A DNA stretch of 9,100 nt from an uncultured Gammaproteobacteria bacterium (GTDB taxonomy: Bacteria; Pseudomonadota; Gammaproteobacteria; SZUA-140): assembly GCA_945788675.1 (NCBI GenBank), contig CALZMY010000003.1:1-9100 (forward strand), in the 5' to 3' direction. A program made the position numbers and the translations under genes. The notes below the pieces were generated by a model. It was not told the DNA's origin. It did not search any database and worked only from the letters and a program-made list of their open reading frames with translations. Shown here piece by piece: positions 1-4,724 of this stretch. Positions within the stretch are counted from its first letter, which is position 1, and every line of letters begins with the position of its first letter.

Positions 1-41
1 CGTTTAGTTACCCGTAGTTGAAGCCCTTTCAGGAGGACCCG

Positions 42-165
42 CGTACCCGGTCGCTAAGCGCCCCAACCCGTACCCATTCCTAAAGGAATGTGGGTACGGT
101 TGGGTACGCCTACCTAGTGACAGTCGGGTACGTGTGGGTACGCTTTCAGGTACGGAATGGGTACG
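42..165. repeat. GGGTACG iteron cluster, probable replication origin
   Basis: Eight copies of a 7-bp iteron lie in about 125 bp. Two are in the inverted form CGTACCC (42-48, 69-75). Five are GGGTACG (92-98, 102-108, 126-132, 136-142, 159-165), and one is the variant AGGTACG (148-154). Several neighbours are 10-12 bp apart, about one helical turn, which suits side-by-side binding of a protein on one DNA face. The array begins two bases after the stop codon of the replication ATPase. In P4-like satellites and phage-inducible islands the initiator binds iterons close to its own gene, so this is read as the origin. No AT-rich unwinding region is seen in the first 40 bp; it may lie beyond the left edge. 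Confidence 0.75.
63..103. repeat. Iteron-bearing inverted repeat (hairpin or cruciform)
   Basis: The arms 63-80 and 85-103 are complementary apart from one- and two-base bulges, around a TAAA centre (81-84). Each arm contains one iteron, so the second inverted iteron and the first direct iteron face each other. Dyads of this kind are common in iteron origins. Because it lies just past the rep stop codon, it could also help terminate the rep transcript, although there is no T-run. Confidence 0.5.
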
Positions 166-166
166 C

Positions 167-1660
167 TTATTCAGTGACATAAACATAAAGCCCGTCTGTA
201 TGAATTACCTTGTTGTTAAGCAATGCTGCCTTTTGATCACCGAACTTCTGTCTGTTTCTCACTACCTGTTCTTCAATGGCGCGAGCTTTCCAGTCGGTCA
301 GTGCAATGCGCGCATTGCCTGGGTCGAGATTTGACTCTTCAAGTGTGTTACGTGCCTCCAGGTACATCGTGCGCAGTAGATTCAACATCTTCTTCTGTGT
401 CGACCCAGTCAGGCGCTTAGGCTTTGGTGTAGGCTTATCAGTGGTGAGTTCAGGGACGCATGTTGTCACCTTGTTTCCGTAGCTGTCCTCGCCCATCTCA
501 ACAACCCTGAGCCTGAACGCATACTCATCACCAACGGGAAGATCTCTCTGCTTTGTTATCTTGGCTATATGCAGGCCGTTGTCGTTCGATATCTCGATTT
601 CGGTATCAGTCGCAGCCCTTAGCAGTGAGTGGCCACGTGCACCCTTCGTAGTGTCCTTTCCTGAATGGTGAACAAATTCGAAAGCACACCCTGTCTCTTG
701 GCGTATTCTGTCGGCGCTGTAGACAATAGCGCCCATGGTCTGACTTGAATTTTCATCACCACCAGGCGCGGACCTTGAAAGAGTGTCAACGGTGAGCTTG
801 ATGCAAGGTTCGCCCCGCTTATCCTCAATGCGCTTTATAGAGTCGATCAGGGGGCTGGTGTCGGCTGTTGGATCAAGTAGATTTATGGAAGAGGGGATAA
901 GTGCAAATTTAATATCACCCTCATGCTCAGAAAGATTCTCACGCCTAAGTGCTGCGGCGCGTAAGCCAACGCTTCTGGGGCCTTCGGCTGCAACATATAC
1001 AACAAAGCCCGTCGAATAACATTGGCGCCCATACCATGGAATGTTGGCGGCCAGACATATATCTCTGTGCAGTACGTGGAATGTTTTACCGCTGTTGCTT
1101 TGACCGTACGAAACAATCAACGATTCTGGCTGAATCACATTGTGGATTAAAGATGGAACGTCGATTGGTGGGTCTATGTCGTTAAACCAAACCTCCTTAA
1201 ATCGATCATCGGCAGCTTTGTTTTTGCCTTGTTGAAGAGTGTCGGCAAAGCTGATTGCTAGCTTCGCAACTTCATCTTCATCCCCATCTTCACTGAAAAT
1301 TTTATTTAAACGATCTAGCTTTTCTTGAGCCTTGCGGTCGGCAGTAAGGCGGCATATCTCTTTATGATAATGATCAAAATTGGCTGCGAGCGCGTTGCCT
1401 GCTAAATTCCCCACATACGCTATACCACCTGCCAGCTGTACAATATCCTGCTTCTCGAGAGAATCATTTACAGACACAAAATCAAACGGGCGATCAAGGT
1501 TGGCGAGAAAGGATATTTGTTTCCAAATCACCTTATGTTCAGGCTTGGTAAATGTCGCCTCGTAAACGCTGCCTTTAATCTCTGGATAGAGGCTGTTGTT
1601 TTGCATGACAGCGCCAAGGAAGTTCTGTTCAGCATGAACATTGGCTAAAGTGGTTGCCAT
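167..1660 (-). CDS. Replication initiator/helicase-like ATPase (DnaB-N plus RepA-like AAA)
   Basis: The product is a 497-aa DNA-replication ATPase. Residues 9-105 match the DnaB helicase N-terminal domain pattern (EQNFLGAV near the start, GGIAYVGNLA at 78-87). Residues 170-400 form a RepA-like RecA/AAA ATPase: Walker A GQSNSGKT (186-193), Walker B ending VDT (291-293), then GGDEN (300-304), HHSGKD (331-336) and ARGHS (341-345). The last 85 residues are basic and could be a winged helix that binds the adjacent iterons (inference). The reading frame stays open to an ATG at 1726, but that start lies inside the upstream alpA-like gene. ATG 1660 has AGGTG eight bases upstream and begins 13 bp after that gene's stop, so it is preferred. 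No primase domain is visible; the DnaB-N domain may recruit host DnaG. It is probably co-transcribed with the alpA-like gene. Confidence 0.88.
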   Translation of the reverse strand: MATTLANVHAEQNFLGAVMQNNSLYPEIKGSVYEATFTKPEHKVIWKQISFLANLDRPFDFVSVNDSLEKQDIVQLAGGIAYVGNLAGNALAANFDHYHKEICRLTADRKAQEKLDRLNKIFSEDGDEDEVAKLAISFADTLQQGKNKAADDRFKEVWFNDIDPPIDVPSLIHNVIQPESLIVSYGQSNSGKTFHVLHRDICLAANIPWYGRQCYSTGFVVYVAAEGPRSVGLRAAALRRENLSEHEGDIKFALIPSSINLLDPTADTSPLIDSIKRIEDKRGEPCIKLTVDTLSRSAPGGDENSSQTMGAIVYSADRIRQETGCAFEFVHHSGKDTTKGARGHSLLRAATDTEIEISNDNGLHIAKITKQRDLPVGDEYAFRLRVVEMGEDSYGNKVTTCVPELTTDKPTPKPKRLTGSTQKKMLNLLRTMYLEARNTLEESNLDPGNARIALTDWKARAIEEQVVRNRQKFGDQKAALLNNKVIHTDGLYVYVTE

Positions 1661-1673
1661 GTTTGGCACCTGA

Positions 1674-1877
1674 TTATTCTGCAGACTCAGAAAGTGACTC
1701 ACGCCAGACTGCAGCATCCTCAGCACTTATAAGCGTGCGGCGGCCGATCTTGGAAAGCCTTGGGCCTCTGCCTTGCTTTATGAGTTCGTAGAAAGTAGTG
1801 CGGCCGATCTTATGAGCCTTACAGAAACTATTGACGTCATACATGGCGTCAGGGCTTGCTTGTGTTTCGTTTTGCAT
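1674..1877 (-). CDS. AlpA-family HTH regulator / excisionase-like protein
   Basis: This is a 67-aa protein with the MerR-type helix-turn-helix of AlpA and small excisionases: YDVNSFCKAHKIGRTTFYEL, followed by a GRGPRLSKIGRRTLIS wing and a terminal AVWRESL helix. It covers nearly the whole length of the family, which is usually 60-80 aa. ATG 1877 has AGGAG about eight bases upstream. In P4-like satellites and phage-inducible islands, AlpA-type proteins activate the island or excisionase genes, or act as directionality factors for Int. Here it sits 13 bp upstream of rep in what looks like one transcript, so it may tie excision to replication. No other excisionase candidate of a known family is visible, so it may be the element's own Xis. 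The exact role is inferred; the fold is well supported. Confidence 0.85.
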   Translation of the reverse strand: MQNETQASPDAMYDVNSFCKAHKIGRTTFYELIKQGRGPRLSKIGRRTLISAEDAAVWRESLSESAE

Positions 1878-1913
1878 GTCTGTACTCCTGTGTGTTCAGT
1901 GGAATACAGTTTA

Positions 1914-1922
1914 GGGGGGGGG
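1914..1922. repeat. G9 homopolymer upstream of the alpA-like gene
   Basis: Nine consecutive G residues (C9 on the coding strand) lie between the hairpin at 1923-1954 and the ribosome binding site of the alpA-like gene. A tract of this length can change by slipped-strand mispairing. It is non-coding, so length changes could only alter promoter or leader spacing. It may also be a sequencing artefact. Confidence 0.6.
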
Positions 1923-1961
1923 TAAAATGGGCGGGAATAATGCCGCCCATTTTATTTTTTT
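1923..1961. terminator. Perfect 12-bp hairpin with T-run, probable terminator
   Basis: The arms TAAAATGGGCGG (1923-1934) and CCGCCCATTTTA (1943-1954) pair perfectly around an 8-base loop. On the plus strand they are followed by T7 (1955-1961), a textbook intrinsic terminator for rightward transcription. On the minus strand, the direction of the genes, the stem is followed only by TTTTA inside the stem and then C9, so termination would be weaker. It begins right at the stop codon of the 203-aa gene and separates it from the alpA-rep pair. It is read as a bidirectional or partial terminator that separates or attenuates the two gene groups. Confidence 0.65.
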
Positions 1962-2571
1962 ACCATCCTTCAGATATGACTAATTCTCTAAGCTCTAAGA
2001 AAACGGCTTTATCTAATGGTTTGTCAGGAAAGGCTTCCCGTATTCGCTTGCGGTCAACGTCGCATATTTCAGCTGCTAGTTTTGTTATCTCAGTAATCCT
2101 AAGCTCATCTGGATTAGCTCTAATAACATCTACAACTGCTTTCATGTAGCGCACCTTGTTTGCATCGTTTTCTTTGTTGGCCTCTTTTCTACGGAGTTTG
2201 GTCTTTTTTCCATCCTTGAGAATCTTAACTAATTCTTCATCATCGATAGGGCCATCTTCAAAATACGGTATTTCCTCCAAAAGACGCATTTCATCAGCTG
2301 TTGAGAATATTATGTACATCGCGAGTGCTGCACCACGTGCATTTCCGACCTTTAGATGATGGTCCAACTCGCAAACTTTAACGACAACCTCAGTTGCCAT
2401 CATTTCAAGATAAGTTGACCAATAATCACAAAACAGAACTCCGGCGGTATGTCTGCAATCATTCATTACCGATACAAAATCTGAAGGAAGCCCCCTGTTA
2501 TCCAGTATCCGTTTTGCTCGTTTCTCTGCTTCTGAAACTTTTTGCTTCACATGCCCTGGCAGATCATCCAT
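1960..2571 (-). CDS. Unknown 203-aa protein coupled to integrase
   Basis: I do not recognise this family. The product is predicted to be mostly helical. It has a moderately hydrophobic stretch near residues 79-92, an acidic segment at 100-115, a very basic and charged linker at 119-138, and a C-terminal part (159-182, ITKLAAEICDVDRKRIREAF) that looks like a helix-turn-helix. It could therefore bind DNA, but this is only a pattern impression. The ATG overlaps the integrase stop by 8 bp (ATGGATGA) and has AAGGA about eight bases upstream, which indicates translational coupling. Position between int and alpA in a satellite-like module suggests a role in regulation or helper interaction, without direct evidence. 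It is more AT-rich than the integrase gene, so it may be an exchanged accessory gene. Confidence 0.75.
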   Translation of the reverse strand: MDDLPGHVKQKVSEAEKRAKRILDNRGLPSDFVSVMNDCRHTAGVLFCDYWSTYLEMMATEVVVKVCELDHHLKVGNARGAALAMYIIFSTADEMRLLEEIPYFEDGPIDDEELVKILKDGKKTKLRRKEANKENDANKVRYMKAVVDVIRANPDELRITEITKLAAEICDVDRKRIREAFPDKPLDKAVFLELRELVISEGW

Positions 2572-3790
2572 TTTTCTTTTCCTTCAGCGAAACAACTCCG
2601 TCCCTATCAAGCCCAAAAGAGGGTAGATGGGCTCGGATCGTATCTGCAACATAGTTTGGCTGTAGGTGGGCATAGTGCCGCTCTGTCATGCGGGTGTCCG
2701 AATGCCCCAATGCCTGGGCGATAACCTGCAGCGGAACCCCTTTCATTGCCAGCAGGCTGCCGTAGGTGTGGCGTAAGATGTGGAAACTAGCCGGAGGTGT
2801 GATCTTGGCGGTTTTGCAGGCTTCTTTCATGGGCCTGGATTGGTGTGACTTGCCCCAAGGGTCGCCGTCGGGGCGAGTAAACGCCAAGGTGCTGCCGGGC
2901 TGACCAGCCGTTATTCGTTCAAAGAACTCTTGCCCTTCCACCGTCAGTGGGACGTGGCGACTTTTGCCGCTTTTGCTTTCTCGGATATAGAGAGTGCCTG
3001 AATCGGGGTTGTAGTCGTTGGCCTTTAAGCCAACCAATTCACCGTAGCGGCACCCCGTCAGTAGAGCGGCTCTCACTAGATTACGGAAAACGTCAGGACA
3101 GGCGTTCAGCAGTCGCTTGCACTCTTTTTCGGTTAGATAACGAATCTTTGGTGTGTCTACCTGGCGGAATGGCTTTACTTTGCGCCAAGCCTCAGCGTCA
3201 TCAAGCAGCCCCTCATGCCATGCATGATTTAGAGCAGCCTTCAACACGGTCAGTATTCTGTTTGCCGTAGCCTTGGCTCTCCTTTGGCCTTCGGCATCGT
3301 CTGTAGGAATTTCCTTTGACGTGACCAGGGCCTGGTGCCATTTTCGTATCTGTTGTGTGGATAGTGCCCCAGCTTCAAAGTCTTTCAGTTCTGGCTTGAT
3401 ATGGGCTTCTATCGTATTTTTTGTGTCGCTATAGCTCTTCCTGTTGGCCTTAAACCACTCCAAATAATCGTCCATGGCATTTTCTACGGTGTACTTGGCC
3501 TTGTGTTTCGCCTTTTGGCCAGCCATGCCCATAATTTTGTTCTGAGCCTGGTAGTAGTCGAAAACCTCAATGTTGTCAGCATCACGGTTATCGTCTGCGA
3601 TGCCAAGGCTTTCCACTCGGTACTTGTTATCGGGAAGGGCAAAGCGTGCATACCAAACACCACCATTTTTCCCTTTGCGGTAACCAAGAGCCAAGCCCTT
3701 ACCAATTGTTCTCCATACCCGCTTACCCTGTGTTGCTTTTACCCTGGCTGTACGGCTTTCGAGGCGCGCATCCCGTGATGCTCTAGACAT
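2564..3790 (-). CDS. int: Tyrosine recombinase (site-specific integrase)
   Basis: A 408-aa phage-type integrase that should catalyse recombination between attP and a tRNA-Glu attB. The N-terminal 100 residues contain a basic arm-binding-like domain with GVWYARFALPDNKYRVESLG, typical of integrases that bind arm sites. Residues 101-195 are the SAM-like core-binding domain (YTVENAMDDYLEWF onward). The catalytic domain follows with the full set of residues: R248 in GCRYGEL, a lysine of the SKSGK beta turn (273 or 276), H337-x-x-R340 in HILRH, H363 in LGHSD and the nucleophile Y373 in ERHYAH. No inactivating change is seen. The ATG overlaps the stop of the 64-aa gene by 8 bp (ATGTCTAG) and has no strong Shine-Dalgarno, so translation probably relies on coupling. 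The putative attP lies about 380 bp upstream. Confidence 0.95.
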   Translation of the reverse strand: MSRASRDARLESRTARVKATQGKRVWRTIGKGLALGYRKGKNGGVWYARFALPDNKYRVESLGIADDNRDADNIEVFDYYQAQNKIMGMAGQKAKHKAKYTVENAMDDYLEWFKANRKSYSDTKNTIEAHIKPELKDFEAGALSTQQIRKWHQALVTSKEIPTDDAEGQRRAKATANRILTVLKAALNHAWHEGLLDDAEAWRKVKPFRQVDTPKIRYLTEKECKRLLNACPDVFRNLVRAALLTGCRYGELVGLKANDYNPDSGTLYIRESKSGKSRHVPLTVEGQEFFERITAGQPGSTLAFTRPDGDPWGKSHQSRPMKEACKTAKITPPASFHILRHTYGSLLAMKGVPLQVIAQALGHSDTRMTERHYAHLQPNYVADTIRAHLPSFGLDRDGVVSLKEKKNG

Positions 3791-3977
3791 ATATGTCAGG
3801 CCTGTGGTGATCTTCTCGAAACTTGATGATGAGACTTTTTACTGCTAAAGCACCGTGTTTTATTTGGTCGGGAAGATCGTTGCAGCCGGCTGTTTTGGCT
3901 GCTTTCAAAATAGAGTCTTGAGATATTCCAAGCCAAGACGGACAAAAGATAACGACGTTGCTATATGTGGCTTTCAT
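3783..3977 (-). CDS. Unknown 64-aa protein translated ahead of integrase
   Basis: I do not recognise this small basic protein. It starts MKATYSNVVIFCPSWLGIS and has two likely helices (SQDSILKAAKTAG and KHGALAVKSLIIKF). The ATG at 3977 has a strong GAGGTGA seven bases upstream, and the stop overlaps the integrase start by 8 bp, so it is very likely translated and drives coupled expression of int. It is the first gene after the promoter next to the attachment site. That position suits a recombination directionality factor, an Int partner or an autoregulator, but no family motif supports any of these. It has no cysteine pairs, signal peptide or membrane segment. Confidence 0.7.
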   Translation of the reverse strand: MKATYSNVVIFCPSWLGISQDSILKAAKTAGCNDLPDQIKHGALAVKSLIIKFREDHHRPDIYV

Positions 3978-3996
3978 GCTGTCACCTCAGTTGTTG

Positions 3997-4010
3997 CCCT
4001 TGTGCAAGGG
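3997..4010. promoter_or_regulatory. Palindrome in the leader of the integrase operon
   Basis: CCCTTG (3997-4002) and CAAGGG (4005-4010) form a perfect inverted repeat with a 2-base centre. It lies between the predicted promoter and the ribosome binding site of the 64-aa gene, where a dimeric repressor would block transcription. It may equally be a small RNA hairpin. The binding protein is unknown. Confidence 0.35.
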
Positions 4011-4023
4011 AGAAAAACCCGAG

Positions 4024-4040
4024 TGTCAATATTTGTCAAT
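4024..4040. promoter_or_regulatory. Paired TGTCAAT direct repeats, left arm sites of attP
   Basis: Two exact copies of TGTCAAT (4024-4030, 4034-4040) have a 10-bp period, so both face the same side of the helix. A matching pair occurs to the right of the tRNA core (4262-4268 TGTCTAT, 4273-4279 TGTCAAT). This placement fits arm-type binding sites for Int or an accessory factor. They lie just downstream of the predicted int promoter start, so occupancy could also repress the int operon. Confidence 0.5.
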
Positions 4041-4053
4041 AACTCGGCCGCGA

Positions 4054-4081
4054 ATTATAGCGTACACCAGCAAACAAACAA
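4054..4081 (-). promoter_or_regulatory. Sigma-70 promoter for the integrase operon
   Basis: On the minus strand a perfect -10 TATAAT (4054-4059) follows a -35-like TTGTTT (4076-4081) with a 16-bp spacer. Transcription would start near 4047, giving a leader of about 70 bases that carries the TGTCAAT repeats and the CCCTTG/CAAGGG palindrome before the 64-aa gene. This leader layout suggests autoregulation of int. Confidence 0.6.
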
Positions 4082-4120
4082 CATCAATGTTTTTATAAGA
4101 TATTGATTAATAGTGATATA

Positions 4121-4148
4121 AAGACGGATTGCAGCGGACTTAGGCGGA
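4121..4148. promoter_or_regulatory. AAGACGG / TTAGGCGGA motifs, left of the att core
   Basis: AAGACGG (4121-4127) and TTAGGCGGA (4140-4148) sit 20 bp left of the tRNA-derived core. The same two motifs, in the same order and with nearly the same spacing, recur on the right at 4282-4288 and 4298-4307 (TTAAGGCGGA). Repetition on both sides of the core suggests arm-type sites for the integrase. Confidence 0.5.
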
Positions 4149-4168
4149 AGGTGGGTGTATGCGTGAAA

Positions 4169-4215
4169 GCCCTTTCACGGCGGTAACAGGGGTTCGAATC
4201 CCCTTGGGGACGCCA
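4169..4215 (+). other. attP core: 3' part of tRNA-Glu (TTC)
   Basis: This 47-bp stretch matches the 3' end of gammaproteobacterial tRNA-Glu. It has the anticodon loop CTTTCAC (4172-4178), the descending stem GGCGG, the variable region, the T-arm GGTTCGAATCC, the acceptor strand TGGGGAC and an encoded CCA. Identity stops abruptly at 4169 inside the anticodon stem: the upstream bases cannot form the D-arm or pair with the acceptor strand, so this is not a working tRNA. Tyrosine integrases commonly use tRNA 3' halves, with strand exchange in the anticodon loop. Because the block runs through CCA, integration would restore an intact tRNA on one side. The 5' flank makes GTGAAAG-CC-CTTTCAC (4163-4178), a dyad that may contain Int core sites. 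Confidence 0.85.
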
Positions 4216-4223
4216 ACGTTGTA

Positions 4224-4258
4224 AAGGGTTAGCTCAGAAATGGGCTAACCCTTTTTTT
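4224..4258 (+). terminator. Intrinsic terminator after the tRNA-Glu segment
   Basis: AAGGGTTAGC (4224-4233) pairs perfectly with GCTAACCCTT (4244-4253) around a 10-base loop, followed by a T7 run (4252-4258). It lies nine bases past the encoded CCA, in the tRNA direction. After integration it would terminate the restored tRNA-Glu and insulate the element's left-running genes from chromosomal read-through. Confidence 0.85.
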
Positions 4259-4261
4259 ATT

Positions 4262-4307
4262 TGTCTATATTTTGTCAATTTAAGACGGGGTGAGAAATTA
4301 AGGCGGA
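4262..4307. promoter_or_regulatory. Right arm sites of attP (TGTCWAT pair, AAGACGG, TTAAGGCGGA)
   Basis: To the right of the tRNA core and its terminator come TGTCTAT (4262-4268), TGTCAAT (4273-4279, an 11-bp period), AAGACGG (4282-4288) and TTAAGGCGGA (4298-4307). They repeat the motifs on the left side in the same order. An attP with two arms has sites on both sides, whereas a simple attL or attR would have them on one side only. Confidence 0.5.
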
Positions 4308-4367
4308 TGCCAAAAAGGCAGGTCTTTCCCTTTCAGTCTGGATTAAAAAACTAGCTGATAAAAATTC

Positions 4368-4724
4368 TTAACGCTTACCGATATTGATAGCTTCAACGAT
4401 AGTTTCTGCCATGCACCGCTGTAGCAAAATAATATCGATTATCATCGAGTGATTCATTTTTTTGATTTTGGAAGTGTAATGCTCCATTTTTTTCTCGTTC
4501 ATTTGATGAATTCTTTTTATCTCACACGAGCTAAATTCACGCGGTAGAGCTAATTGTAGATTTATTTGGGGTAAAAAATATTTCCTTAACGCTTCTCTCG
4601 CCAGTTTCTCCCATGCTTTTTTTACATCAGCATCAGGATGATTAACGAGTTTAGAAATAATCTCATTCTCAAACTCACGCTGCCGGACTTCTTCCCGGTC
4701 TTTTAGACTGATTATGTTGCTCAT
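4368..4724 (-). CDS. Unknown 118-aa helical protein, last gene of the virion operon
   Basis: I do not recognise this protein. It is highly charged and predicted to be almost wholly helical. The N-terminal third (DREEVRQREFENEIISKLVNH) may form a coiled coil, and basic clusters occur at KKAWEKLAREALRKY and EKKMEHYTSKIKK. The ATG overlaps the tape-measure stop as ATGA, so it is translationally coupled and must be expressed with it. It is clearly more AT-rich than its neighbour. It sits at the end of the structural operon next to attP, a place where phages often carry accessory (moron) genes. A tail chaperone, a regulator or a defence or exclusion protein are all possible; nothing in the sequence chooses between them. 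Confidence 0.7.
   Translation of the reverse strand: MSNIISLKDREEVRQREFENEIISKLVNHPDADVKKAWEKLAREALRKYFLPQINLQLALPREFSSCEIKRIHQMNEKKMEHYTSKIKKMNHSMIIDIILLQRCMAETIVEAINIGKR

Noticed and set aside
18..32. Second copy of the att core near the left edge (11-bp match AAGCCCTTTCA)
   Set aside because: The match to 4167-4177 covers only 11 bp and the rest of the tRNA sequence is absent. A match this short is plausible by chance in 9 kb.
42..165. CRISPR array
   Set aside because: The repeats are only 7 bp, irregularly spaced and in both orientations, with no unique spacers of constant length; they fit iterons.
4..186. 60-aa minus-strand frame over the iteron cluster
   Set aside because: It consists of translated iterons and runs through the rep stop region with no ribosome binding site.
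1661..1726. Longer N-terminus of the replication ATPase starting at 1726
   Set aside because: It would lie inside the alpA-like gene, lacks a good ribosome binding site, and adds 22 residues outside the DnaB-N domain; ATG 1660 is better placed.
1880..1912. LexA-like CTGT...ACAG pair upstream of the alpA-like gene
   Set aside because: The half-sites are 22 bp end to end, not the 16 bp of an SOS box, and part overlaps the ribosome binding site.
4140..4215. Complete tRNA-Glu gene
   Set aside because: Only the 3' part from the anticodon stem onward matches. The 5' acceptor strand, D-arm and two of five anticodon-stem pairs are missing, so it is kept as an attachment core.
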